A DNA stretch of 64,000 nucleotides, from NCBI GenBank assembly GCA_019915015.1, contig JAHBBC010000002.1, positions 1,860,001 to 1,924,000 of the forward strand, given 5' to 3'. Origin of the DNA: Auriscalpium vulgare. Taxonomy: Eukaryota > Basidiomycota > Agaricomycetes > Russulales > Auriscalpiaceae. Below the pieces are notes generated by a model that did not search any database, was not told the origin of the DNA, and worked only from the letters and a program-made list of their open reading frames with translations. Below are positions 49,435-60,562 of this stretch, piece after piece. Both the position numbers and the translations under genes were made by a program. Each line of letters opens with the position of its first letter. The first letter of the stretch is position 1.

Positions 49435-50545
49435 CTAAGTCCAATCCACATTGTGCAATCGCTATGAGAAACGTCAGTAAATCTGACTGAGAACACGATC
49501 CTCCACATATTAACTTACCCGGAACATGCGGGGATCACTCAACAGCACGAAATCGACACATATTTCCTTACACTCGTGCGTTAAGTCGGACAGATCCGTC
49601 GGGGTCAGCTCCCGCGTCGCCGTCACCAGTCCCAAGGATGGCAGCAACTTCAGAGCGTCCACAAGATAACGCAGAGGCACGAGCCGGTCGTCCTTCGTTA
49701 TTGCATGGTAGCCGACATGCCTGAGAGTCCGCGGGAGAACCACAGCCGCCTCGGGGCGCACCGCAAACAAGACCGTCTCCAGCCTCGCGCAGCCGTCGAA
49801 TATGGCCTGCGGTGGCAGCGCGCCATCGGGAAGGACGAGCGAGGTGAGATTCTTGAGGATGGATGTGCCCGTGAACGCACCCAGACAGGGTGGAAATTCC
49901 CACTCGACCTTGGACATCTCGAGCTTGCGAAGCGCGGACGCGTCCGTGCCCTGTAGCAAGTCTTGTGAGCATTGGGTAGTTCCAATTGATCTTGACGCCT
50001 TGCGGTGTTTTTAGTGGCATGGGAGGGTCAGGGAGATCGGACTCGAAGTTGAACGAGTCAAACACATCGAGGCAGCGCAGGCTGGGCCAGAGATAGACAT
50101 AGGCGGCAACAATTTCAAACTCAATGTTCGTTTCCAGGCACTCGATCTGTAGTTCCAGCGCGCGCAGACGGTCCAGGATGGAGGATAAATGGCTAGTGAG
50201 GGTAATAAAGAGGGAGTTCACATTCGGACAGAGCGCGAGCAAGGCGAAGAAATTGTCGGTCGTGGTGATCTTCGAGGGATTTATAACGATGCTGGTGTTG
50301 CATACGTACGTCCCGAGGAGGCCGTTTTGTTGCAATACGGGGAGGAGCTGGTTGAGCTTTCGGAGACTTGTGATGGCGTCGCGGGGTGAGATGCACCGGA
50401 AGAGAAGCCGCTGGGCGGGAGTCGTCCAAGGCTTGCAGAGGAGGGAGCAGGCGTATAGCGTGTGGCAGTCAACCTCGGCGTGCTGTGAGTTGCGGTAGAC
50501 CCAGTCGATGATCTCGACGTGGACGTCGTGTGGTAGAGCGACCAT
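49435..50545 (-). CDS. F-box domain protein
   Basis: Three exons (50545-49997, 49950-49519, 49461-49435) give 335 aa. The start MVALPHDVHVEIIDWVYRNS continues into LYACSLLCKPWTTPAQRLLF, a standard fungal F-box. Downstream, leucine-rich segments (LRALELQIECLE, LRCLDVFDSFNF, LRKLEMSKVEWE, LTSLVLPDGALP) suggest degenerate LRRs. The protein is presumably an SCF substrate receptor; the substrate is unknown. The frame shifts near 49960, and a 46-nt intron (GTCAAG...CTACAG) resolves it. A one-base indel is the alternative. The tiny last exon, ending VDWT, is supported only by splice signals. It is divergent from the histone chaperone gene. Confidence 0.72.
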
Positions 50546-50869
50546 TGCAGTGCGCTGCGGAGGCTCAGTTTGACCAAGGTAGAAGTTCTGAGAGTAAAAG
50601 ACGTACTTCAAGGGCGCAAATGCCTGTACACTGATACTGAGACCTGCATGCTGAGAGCTCAGTGAACGCCGAGCTTGGATGGCGACATGGCAGACGATGA
50701 GAGCGCCTCATAGATCTCTTGATTACTGTTATCTATTGGCCAATACTGAGCTAATAGCACTCCCCTTGAGCGTCACTGTCCGCGTCGCGCGACTCGCGTC
50801 AAAAGCCACACCTGCTCTTTGAACCACGACCTTCATCACGACCTCCACCTCGCCAACTCCCCTCCAACA
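50546..50869. promoter_or_regulatory. Divergent promoter region, F-box / histone chaperone
   Basis: This stretch of 324 bp lies between start codons on opposite strands. No open frame of interest is seen. Confidence 0.4.
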
Positions 50870-52390
50870 ATGTCTGAGTACGTGTCGATGTATCAACACC
50901 CGCGGGCGACGGACTCATTCAAAGTACAGCGCAGCCAAGTCCGGGGGCACGCCTGCTCCGGAGGTGACCATCGAGAGCGCCATAGACCACGCTAAGCGTG
51001 CGTTCGCGCTGCGGAAGTACGAACAAGCAGTGGACCATTACGCCACCGCGCTCGAGCTCATGTGCGTACTCCGAATAATACGCGTCTTTCTTGCGCGACT
51101 GATCCACGCGTCGGTCGCGTTCGGGTTGCAGGACGCAGAAGTATGGCGACGACGCGCCTGAGATGGCAGACATGTATCTCTCGTACGGAAAGGCTCTGCT
51201 CGAGAACGCCATTGCGCAAAGTTCTGTGCTGGGGAAGGAGCAAGCTGAGGATGGCTTGGCAAAGGACGAACAAGGTGGCATGTCGCGTTCTTTGACGTGT
51301 TTTCTGTCCTTGTTGACACTTGGTGGCTTTACAGACGACCAGGCCAAGAGCGGGAAGATACTTTCATTCTCTGGTGATGCGGAAGAGGACGACGATGTTT
51401 CCGGTGAAGACGTCGCGGTTGACCTTTTCGCGGAGGCTGCTAGGGCAGTCGAGGAGGCTGGAGGTGGCGACGATGGCGAAGATGGAGAGGGCGAGGACGA
51501 AGATGCCGAGCCTGAGGACGACTTCAACGCATCATGGGAGGTGCTCGACCTGGCACGCGCGATATACGAGAAGCAGATGGACGAGGACGACGAAGTTCGC
51601 CTCAAGCTCGCAGATACTTATATTGCACTTGGAGACGTGTCCCTTGAGACCGGTGCGTCGTTCTCTTGTCTCCGCTCCCTAGCCCATGCCGACACCCATT
51701 TCCAGAGAAATTCGAGCAGGCTATCACGGACTACTCTGCCAGCCTGAAGCTGAAAGCCGACCTCCTCCCACTTTCCTCACGACAGATCGCTGAAGTGCAT
51801 TACAAGCTGAGCATGGTGCTAGACCTCACATCGGGGCGCCTAGGAGACGCGATCATGCATGCTCAGAGGGCCCTTGAGAGCGTCGAGGCAAGGCTAGCAG
51901 AGTTGCAGGCGGGCCTCGACGGTTCTCTGCAGCCCGTGGAGGCGGCCAAGCCGGATGTCAAAGGGAAGGGGAGAGCGCGCCCTCGACTTGTAACAGACGA
52001 CCTCGTTCAGAACATGAGCAAATCACAGATCGAGGCAGAGGTGAAGGAGCTCAAGGGACTCAAGGAAGATCTTGCCTTGAAAGTAGGTGAAGTCTGACAT
52101 TGCAGCCCGACCGACAGCTGAGCGTTTTCCCCCAGGTCGATGAGTTGAAAATATCCCCGAATCAGGAGCAAGGTGGCTCGGCTCCGGAGCTCGCTGCCCG
52201 TGCGCTCGACCGCGAGCTGAAATCATCCTCGTCCGCGCAGCTGCCCGTCAATGACCTGACAGGGATGGTAAAGAAGAAGAAAAAGGCGGTTCCGGAGGCC
52301 AATGGTGCAGAGAAACGCAAGGCAGAGGACGACGGAACGCACACTCCTCCAGAAAAGAAGGCCAAGCTTGAAGAAGCGTCTAGCTCATGA
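50870..52390 (+). CDS. NASP/Hif1/Sim3-type histone chaperone (SHNi-TPR)
   Basis: Six exons: 50870-50877, 50930-51061, 51132-51274, 51335-51652, 51706-52083, 52137-52390 (410 aa). Exon 1 encodes only MS and part of a third codon. TPR-like helices start at ESAIDHAKRAFALRKYEQAV and ALELMTQKYGDDAPEMADMY. One TPR is interrupted by a long acidic stretch (GGGDDGEDGEGEDEDAEPED), the mark of NASP-type chaperones. It is followed by the SHNi-TPR region, with EQAITDYSASLKLKADLLPL and AEVHYKLSMVLDLTSG. The C-terminus has Lys-rich nuclear localisation signals (KKKKKAV, KRKAEDD, KKAKLEE). Family members bind H3-H4 dimers; Sim3 delivers CENP-A in fission yeast. The stop is 118 bp from that of the convergent PRO2 gene. 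Confidence 0.9.
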
Positions 52391-52508
52391 TCGCTCCTTT
52401 GCTCGCCTTGCATGTCCACTTCCTTTCCGAGATCAGTATGTATCCTTAGCTTGGTTTGCTCCTACTATTCTGCTATCTATACAACGCTACGCTTTCGATA
52501 CCCATGCA

Positions 52509-54067
52509 TCAAAAGGGCACCGCAGTCGCCTGAATCGGTTCATGTTTATACTTCTTTTTACCCTCTCCGCTGCCGAACTCCCCCACGATGTGCCCACTCG
52601 CCCCCTGGCTTCGAAGTACGTACCTATATGTCACGAGCCCCTCCAGACCCACCGGACCCCGCGCGTGTATGCGCCCCGTGCTGATCCCCACCTCCGTGCC
52701 GAAGCCATACCTAAACCCGTCAGCGAAGCGCGTGCTGGCGTTTACGAATGTCCCTGCTGAGTCGACCCCTCGTACGAATATGCTCGCGGTGCGCTCGGAC
52801 TCGGTGACGATGCAATCGGTGTGATGCGACGAGTGCGCGTTGATGTGCAGTATGGCGGCGGCAAGGGAGGGCACGGTAAGGACGGAGAGCGTGAGCGAGA
52901 GATGCTCGGTGGTATACGCATGAGGTGGGGCAGGCGCGATGTGGGTTTGGAAGTTGGGTGCGGAGTTGGGAAGGGCAGATGATCGGAGAGCAGAGAGGGA
53001 ATCGTTGTCGCAGAGTAATTGGACATTCTCGGCAAGAAGAGCTTTTGCCACCTCGGGCCAGATCGTCTCGAGTAGACTGTCGTGTACGAGCAATGTCTCG
53101 GCAGCATTGCAGGCCGCAGGGTAGTCGATCTATATTCGGTATAGGCTTTCAGTTGCACACCATTCGCACGAAAGGGCTAACTCACCTTGGAATCAACAAT
53201 CACCCTAACAGCCTTCTTTGGGTCTGCTGCCTCATCCAGATAGACGGAGCACAGCCCATCGGCATGTCCCATCACTGGTATACGCGTGCTGTTCTGAATA
53301 CTCCGCACCAGCTCACCGCTACCCCGAGGAATGACCAGATCGATGTATTGGTCCAGCGCAAGCAGGGAAGAGACCTCAGCTCGCGTCTGGATAGTCTGCA
53401 CGTAGCACTCGGGGATTTTCGTCCGGGATAACGCAGCTTGAATGGCTTTTGAGATAGCTGCCGCGGTGCGCGTCGACTCTTTACCACCTTTCAAAATGGC
53501 CGCGTTTCCTGACGATGGCCAATTTAACCAAAGCCATGGGAGAGACATATGGGAGACAGATTGAAAACAGACCTGACTTAACGGCCAAGGCAGCTATATT
53601 CACGACAACCTCGGGGCGCGCTTCGAAAATGACGAGCAGGACTCCGATGGGGCATGAAACTCGATAGAGCTCGAGTTGGTCGTCGAGTTCAGACGCATAA
53701 GACACCTTGCCAGTGGGATCAGGAAGTTCGGCAACATCGATGACGCCCTGAAGCATGGATTCCCACTTGTCGCCCTTGTTCAAGTCCAAGCGTTTGATGA
53801 GGGATGCAGACATACGGCCGGCGTCCACCTCGACCTGCGCTACCTGGGTCAACCTGACGTGAGCTTATACCGATTGAAGACAGGTCGCCAGCCTACCTCC
53901 ATATCCTCTTTGTTCGCTAGCAATATCTCATCCTTCCTCAGCACTAGTTCTTTCTTGATTTCGTACAGTGCAGCCACGCGCTCCGAGCTCTCGACGAGCT
54001 GCGAAGCCTCGAATGCTTGTTTAGCAGCTTTCGCAATCGTAGCCGACGGGTCGTCACTTGAGGCCAT
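52509..54067 (-). CDS. PRO2: Gamma-glutamyl phosphate reductase (proline synthesis)
   Basis: Four exons (54067-53897, 53843-53573, 53508-53186, 53129-52509) give 461 aa. Motifs include VSCPIGVLLVIFEARPEVVV, NAAILKGGKESTRTAAAI, YIDLVIPRGSGELVRSI, the catalytic IDYPAACNAAETLLVH (Cys near residue 262), and RFADGFRYGFGTEVGISTGR with HARGPVGLEGLVTYRYVLRS. It reduces gamma-glutamyl phosphate to glutamate-5-semialdehyde with NADPH, the second step of proline synthesis from glutamate. The protein is cytosolic with no signal peptide. It is divergent from DUF6535 gene B, with 441 bp between the starts. Confidence 0.95.
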
Positions 54068-54508
54068 CGGAGTAGATGCGTGACCGACGATGCGATCTCC
54101 TTGTCGTTCTTGCCGAAGAAAGCTGCGTCTGGAAATTATCGACTAATTGGTCCCACAGGGCTTTCACGTCTTGGACTCAACATCAGATACAGATCATGGA
54201 ATCTTAGATAGTATACGCACTCGCGCTCGCTGTCGTCAACGGATGGTGGTTGAGAGACAAGTCAGAGGCCGGTCACTGCGGTCATTGCCAGTCGGCGGCG
54301 CGTCAGCTCGGCTCAGTCATGATAAGATAAGATCACACAGCTGTAACATGCCGGTGGCACTTTCCATTCAACGCTCGCATCCTTGGGTTCTGTCAACGGT
54401 CTCGTCGGCTCTTTGTTCTGATCTTGACTCGCTGCTGGCATCTCTCTGAACCACTGGCTTGACGACTGGCCCCATCCTTGATCCCGTCAGCCATCTTCAC
54501 AAGCTGAC
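54068..54508. promoter_or_regulatory. Divergent promoter region, PRO2 / DUF6535 gene B
   Basis: This stretch of 441 bp lies between start codons on opposite strands. It has several CpGs, unlike the body of gene B. No gene is seen. Confidence 0.4.
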
Positions 54509-57500
54509 ATGGCGTCGGGCACGGACACTGAGAAAGCAAAGACCGGTACCATTGGTCGAGGTACGTCTTCCCGCACTCGTTAATGCGTAGTCGCTCAAAA
54601 GGCCTGCAGGTGCAGGGAAACACCAGAGTGAACCAGAGAGCGACTACGGCGAACGTTCTGCGAAGCTCTGGTCGGTTTATGTTGACGAGAGTCAGAAGCA
54701 AGACATCGCGCTCGTCGAGTCATGGAAGGGAGACATGGACGGGCTGTTGATCTTCGTGCGTATCGTCTTGCCTTCATGTGTCTCCGGAGTCCGATATCAA
54801 TGACCTTTCGTCAGGCTGGTCTTTTCTCTGCTGTCGTTACGGCCTTTCTCGTCGAGAGCTTGCATCTCCTGCAGCTTGACACGGGTCAAACATCCGTCCT
54901 GCTGCTGCAAAGGATATCGCTTCAGCTTGAAGCAGAGACAAACTCTTCAACGAGCATACCATCCCTTCCTCCTACCGACAACCCTTCCCCCGCCGGCTCT
55001 CCTTTGCGCGTCAACATTCTCTGGTCACTTAGTTTGCTCTTCAGTCTCCTCTGCGCACTCTGTGCGACGCTCATACAGCAATGGGCACGCAACTACCAGC
55101 AGGCGGTCGATCGGCGGTCGGCGCCTCATCAGCGCGCGCGAATCCGTTCATTCTTGTTCCAAGGCATTGAGCACTCAGGTGCCAAGGCCGTTGTCGATGG
55201 CATTCCTACTTTGCTCCATGTCGCCGTATTTCTCTTCATCGCGGGGATGTACGACTTCATCACACCGTCAAACCAATCTGTCGGCCTCCTCACCATCATC
55301 GTCCTCGGAGTCTACGGCCTGCTCTATGTGACCATTAGCATCATTCCGATCCGAGCCCTTGATTCGCCGTATCGTACACCGCTGTCGGCTGGTATATGGC
55401 GGATCAAGTTGCTGTTCTTCCCATTGCGGTTCAAGGACTTCCGGAACAATCCTGTCGTGGTGGACAGCGGGAACCTCGCACAGGGTCGCGAAATGTATGC
55501 CATGCGTGCTGCTGCTGGGAGCAGTGAACGAGATCTCAGGGCTTTGTCGTCCACTCTAGCATCCCTCACAGAGCAAGACGAGTATGAGCCCTTCATAGAA
55601 GGTGTTCCAGGGTTCTTACACTCTGAAAGAGTGGTTGACCCACAGTCTATCATGCATGAACTCTTGAAACAGAGCAATCTTGGAGAACACATCACTCAAT
55701 TGCTGGATAGCTGTGTGGATCCAGTTGCTATTCCAGAGGGTCCAAGAAGAAAGAGAGCTCTTGCTACATTCAAAGCCCTTACCACCTTGACAGAGGGTTG
55801 GAGTAAAAATGAATACTGGACAATGTGCTTTAGCCCTTCAATGGCCAGTGCTTTGATTAGCTTGGAGAGGGCCACAGATCCTGTGATTGCCATGCATGCA
55901 CACTGTACAAAGACCACAGTGATTTGGAAATTATTCAATGACTATGAGCACTTGGCCTCATATGCAAGGCAAAAGATATCAATGATAGAACCAAAACTAC
56001 AGTACATCTCACAAGGCCAGCTATCTCATAGGAGACATACTGGGAGGGTTTATGCCAATAGGCCTGCAGAGCCAGAGGAGATCATCAATCACTTTAGAGA
56101 CATCAGAACAAATGATGTTTTAGCTCCTTGGCTTGCTTCCATGCATCAGACTTTTCTGAAGGTTGGACCTCAGGCTGCATCACAGTCTCAAGAGATGGAC
56201 AATGCTTATCTGATGGTAATGACCCAGACGTGGAACACACATTATGGCACAATTACTTGGAATGTATTGACACAAGAGAATTTGCTTGATGAAATCAACA
56301 CAGGACAATTGACTCTACTTGAATCAGTACATGCCTTCCTTAGGTTACACTCTCAAAGCCTGAACCAAGTCATTGACCTTGAGGGACATGCATATAGTGT
56401 TGGATATCTCAGAAGAGTCTCTGAGTGTTTTGACCAATGGAGCAGCTCAATTGTTTCTCAATTGATTGTTCAGATTGTAAGATCTGGTCATGTTGGCAAT
56501 ATGATCCAGCTGGCAGCTGCAGCAGTGAATTACCTGAAGCTCAGTGCTCCAGAGCAAGAACATGTTTTGAGGACACTTGCTTCCATTCAAAGAACTATAT
56601 CAGCATCCAAATTTGCACTTGATCAGAGAGCTCAGGCAAATTTGCTTGTATTTCTCCTTTTCTTGAAGAACAGACATACATCTGCTCTGCAGGACAGAAG
56701 GCTGAATCCAGCAAAAGCTCCAACAACAAAGTTCATAAAAAATGTGGCAGAGATATTTATACCCATGATTGTTCAAGTGTTAACCACTCTGGAGTTTTGG
56801 AATGAAGCTCGAGCACTTCTCAGAGATTACTGGGGAAACTGTGAAGAAGATATGGCAGAAATTGCAGTACAGGCAGTGGCAAGAATTGATGACAAGATCA
56901 GGGCACAAACTGCAGCATCTCAGCTTCAAGCTGGCTCCACTACTAGCCTTAACCAACTGCAATTGGGAGCTGACTCCAATGCAAGCCTTTCAAGACAAGC
57001 CAATGACACCGCTCGCCAAGTGTACACTGCCACTCGGCCTGCGGCTGGTGCTTCTACATCAAGTTTGGTCAGATATGCTGCAGAGAACTTGCAAAGACAG
57101 CAAGCATCTGCTCAAACAACACCAAGTTCTCATTTGTTAAGGTAAGGTCTTAGTTCATTTCAGCAAATTTACCCAAACTGAGATGTCTTTGTATCATAAG
57201 CAATCCAGTGCTACCACCAGGCTCAGCTCCTGCAACTATGAGACATATTGTTTCTGAGGATTTACCACCACCCTCCTACTCAAGTGTCCCTTCTACTAGG
57301 GCCGCACTCTTTGAGACTGTCCAGCTTCCTCGAGCACATACATTCTCAGAGCAGACACAATGGCAGACAGAGCAAATTTCCATACATCGCCCTGCTCTTT
57401 CATCCCCTGGGTATCAAAGTGCAAGACACTCAGACAGTGCTATGCTGCCTATGCATTCATCACCACATCGTCCTGCATTGTCATCAGATGGAGCCGAGCT

Positions 57501-58857
57501 TCATATAAGATCAGCTCAGCATCCTGTCGCATTTTCATCGAGGCCCGAGAGGGGCCCGGATTCAGCCAGTACAAGCTCTGACCATGCAGCATCGTCCCTG
57601 GTACTTGCTACATTGACGAAGACGCAATCTGGCCCTTCTGTGGCCCACTCAGTGCAGCCGGAACAAACCTATGCGCCCTTGACAAAAACCCGGTCAGGGC
57701 CATCTACATTTCCGTCAGCATCACAAACTTGGCAAGATCTTGCCGAGCGTTCAAGAGTAACGGCAATGGAGATAATACCACAAATGGCAGTCAGCAGAAG
57801 AGCACACCGGCTGCATGAGCGATCACCATTAGCATCACAGCTGACACCCGACTCAGACTCAAACTCCCTGAACATACCATCGCCTCCATTGAGTCCTCGT
57901 ACGCCTGAGCTCGTAGTTCCTGAGGAGCCATCCCAGCAACCAGGTGTTCCTCGGGCAACTGAAGCAACCCAGACTGGAGGAGTTCTTGGTGTGGTGCTGG
58001 GGCCAAAGGGACCGCGTCGACAAAGGCGCAGCCGGAAGCAAGTTCTTCGCGTTGTCAACAAGGATCCCAGTGACGAAGATGGCGTAGACATCCGAGCGCC
58101 AACACCACGAGCGGTCATCAGGATAGCACCTCCTTCACCAGTGGACGGAGACACGACCATTCTGTCGTCATCGAGCTCGCACCCGACGTTCATAACGTCC
58201 ATACCGTCCTCAAGTTCCGCATTATCGTCTGTCAGTGTCTCGTCCGCCGAATCGCCGCCGTCGAGCCTACCGCACGAGAAGAGAACTCGGTCGTCAAGCT
58301 CCAAGACAAGCAGTAGTCGGAGCAATTCTGGAAACGGAGTGGAGTACGTGGCTCCAGCGATTGATGAAGGCTCTGCATGGCTAGCCCATTACGGGGAGCA
58401 CATATTTCAGGATACGACGATGCTCGGGTTGGGCTTGTCGGCCAGCCCCGCGCCTCTTGCTCATATCGACGACGTCGCGCTTCCTCGGTCACTGATCCGG
58501 GGTCCTGAGCCCAGCAAGCCCGCGACGCCCCCGCTGGGCACAAGTTCTCCTGCTCGACGCCTAAGTCCGGATGCTTTCCTCGGACCGTCTGGAAGGCGCA
58601 AAAGCTCGGTGTCGATGCTCTCGGCGATCCCCGAGTACTCGGAACCACCGTCGTCAATCATCCCCAGTTCGCCGGTCGGAGAACTGTCGGAGGATGAGGG
58701 TCAGATACGCAATCGGGATGAAGGCGGCCCGTCGAGCGAAGGAGAAGACGGGGGCGAGACCACAAGGCATATGCGAGCGAGTTCGGGAACGGAGCGAAGT
58801 GTGCAGCACGAGACGGAGAGTAGCGAAGGAACGCGGAGGACGAAGAGTGAAGGATAA
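54509..58857 (+). CDS. DUF6535 membrane protein, paralogue B
   Basis: Four exons: 54509-54560, 54610-54755, 54815-57141, 57201-58857 (1393 aa). The N-terminus matches paralogue A (SDYGERSAKLWSVYVDESQK; GDMDGLLIF then AGLFSAVVTAFLVESLHLLQ). The conserved core is SPLRVNILWSLSLLFSLLCA with QQWARNY. About four membrane segments precede a long helical region. The C-terminal exon is a disordered Ser/Pro tail with a PPSY (PPxY) motif near its start. The last intron must end at AAG (57198-57200) to keep frame: the nearby CAG (57206-57208) would shift it and meet a stop. The stretch 55580-57009 is nearly free of CpG, while both ends of the gene are CpG-rich. The function of DUF6535 is unknown. The same intron positions in the N-terminal part as in A show common descent. 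Confidence 0.85.
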
Positions 58858-59165
58858 TATAGGAGCCGCATGTGCTTGTATCGGACAGCAGCGTTTGTCA
58901 AGTGTTCAAAGCAGGATCAAAATGAACCCTAGGCATGAGAGAAAGATGGTGAGCGCGTGCCGAGAACATTTACAAATGTAGCACACACCGATCTGTCAGC
59001 TGTAGGCGGTGTGCTGCAGTGAGCAGGTGGCAGAAGTAAGTCTATATGTCCAAGCAACGTCTGCTTCAAGAGCCAAAAGCACTCTATATGTGTCGGACTG
59101 ATTCCGAAAAGCTCGATTGAAACGAAACCCGTGATTATAGCCGTGCTGTATGCCGCCAATTCTCT
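58858..59165. other. Convergent 3' intergenic region
   Basis: This stretch of 308 bp separates DUF6535 gene B (+) from the next gene (-). Nothing is recognised in it. Confidence 0.45.
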
Positions 59166-60111
59166 TCAACGAAAGAGCGTGGGCATGAACCGCGCGGCCT
59201 GAGCTTGTACAGCAAAGTTCCCTGTCGCCTGGATGACCCCAGCAGTGCCCTGCAGCTGCTTCGACTGTGCCTGAATAGTAGCGGCAACGCTCTGTACGTC
59301 CTGGGACCACTCCTGCGGCACGTTCCACTTCGCCGACCCATTGCCGAAGACAGCGTAATACTGACCTGCGACATACGGATTCAGCGCGAGGTACTGTACA
59401 GATCAGGATCAGCTAATCCGCCGACGTGCCGCCGATTTAATAGATTGCACACCGAGATACCATTGCGCTGCCCCAGGCCGTCCGCCAACAGCGCGTCGAC
59501 TTCGGGATACTTATCGTCCAAGTTATACGCCATGCGACCATCGCCATAGAGCACAACGTATGTGCCGGCCACGCCGAGCGCGACGACCCCTGGCGACGTC
59601 TTCTTGATGCGCATAAGTATGTCGGTCTCGAGATCCTCGGGGAGTTTCTGCCAGCTGAAACCATTCGGCGAGATGGCGAAGTAGCTGGCGTTGGGGCCGA
59701 AGGTTGTATGCGAGGTCCTGCCGCCCTCCTTGCCGATCGTTTCGACATACGTGCGGAGCTTTGCATAAGACGATCCGAGTTGTTCATCTGCAAGTCTGGG
59801 TTGAGCACGAGAAAGCGTAATAGATGCAGACACGCACCCTCATACGCGTCTACATCTCTGCTAGTGCGCCAGAACATGGTGTATGTCCCAGGTTCCATTC
59901 CAAGAGCGACATCGTATGGATACTTCATGGCGTATGGATGCCCCGGATCCGTCAGGATCTCCTTAAGAGGCTCGGGCAGGGGGTGGTCGCTCCTACACCG
60001 TGTTCGATACAAATGATCCGCGAGGTCCGCACAGACAACGCACCATGCCCAATTGGACTCGGTCTTGAGGAAATACGAGCCATTAGGGCCAAACGAGAAT
60101 TGGTTTGCCAT
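59166..60111 (-). CDS. Unknown protein with repeated FGPNGSYF-like modules
   Basis: Three exons (60111-59838, 59787-59453, 59393-59166) give 278 aa. I do not recognise a named family. The chain repeats a pattern. QFSFGPNGSYFLKTESNWAW comes first, followed by DVALGMEPGTYTMFW. The second round is TTFGPNASYFAISPNGFSWQ, followed by VALGVAGTYVVLYGDGRMAY. A third, shorter round reads VAGQYYAVFGNGSAKWNVPQ. Each round pairs a glycine/aromatic hairpin with a stretch of amphipathic helix, and 'ALG..GTY' recurs. This suggests two to three copies of a small beta-rich module. There is no signal peptide or membrane segment, so the protein is probably cytosolic. The start codon lies inside the first copy of an 18-bp minisatellite. 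Confidence 0.72.
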
Positions 60112-60194
60112 GGTGGAGAGGAGGGCGATGGTGGAGAGGAGGGCGATGGTGGAGAGGAGGGCGATGGTGGAGAGGAGGGCGATGGTGGAGAGGC
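60110..60194. repeat. 18-bp minisatellite, 4.7 copies, overlapping a start codon
   Basis: The unit ATGGTGGAGAGGAGGGCG is repeated at 60110, 60128, 60146, 60164 and 60182 (last copy partial) without mismatches in the full copies. The first copy overlaps the start codon of the minus-strand gene ending at 59166. The array therefore forms a pyrimidine-rich 5' leader on that strand. Confidence 0.92.
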
Positions 60195-60562
60195 TGTATC
60201 TTTAACGGTACCAGGATGGCCATGTGGGCGTGACAGCCGAAGCCTCGCCGAAGCTGGATCAAGACAGTTAGGCCCTAGACTCCTCTGAGAGTTACACTCA
60301 CAGCTCTAAGGCGCCCTAGGATCATTAAATGACATCGCCAAGGAAGAAAGAGACCGGCGCCGAGCAGAGAGAGGCAGAGAGTCAGCGAAAGCTTTTGGCA
60401 AGTGAGCGAGTGGCAGCGAGTGGCGCGCTTCGGCGGAGTATGGGCGGAGTGCGAAAATCAGCGCATGACTGATGATGACACCACACCCTTCGTTATCGAT
60501 TTGCACGACGACGACGACGACGACAAAGACGAGCACACACGCTTGACAAACGACTGACAACG
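60195..60562. promoter_or_regulatory. Divergent promoter region
   Basis: The remaining 368 bp between the FGPNGSYF-module gene (-) and the Bye1-like gene (+). A CGA-rich run (about 60507-60525) sits just before the plus-strand start. No gene is seen. Confidence 0.4.
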
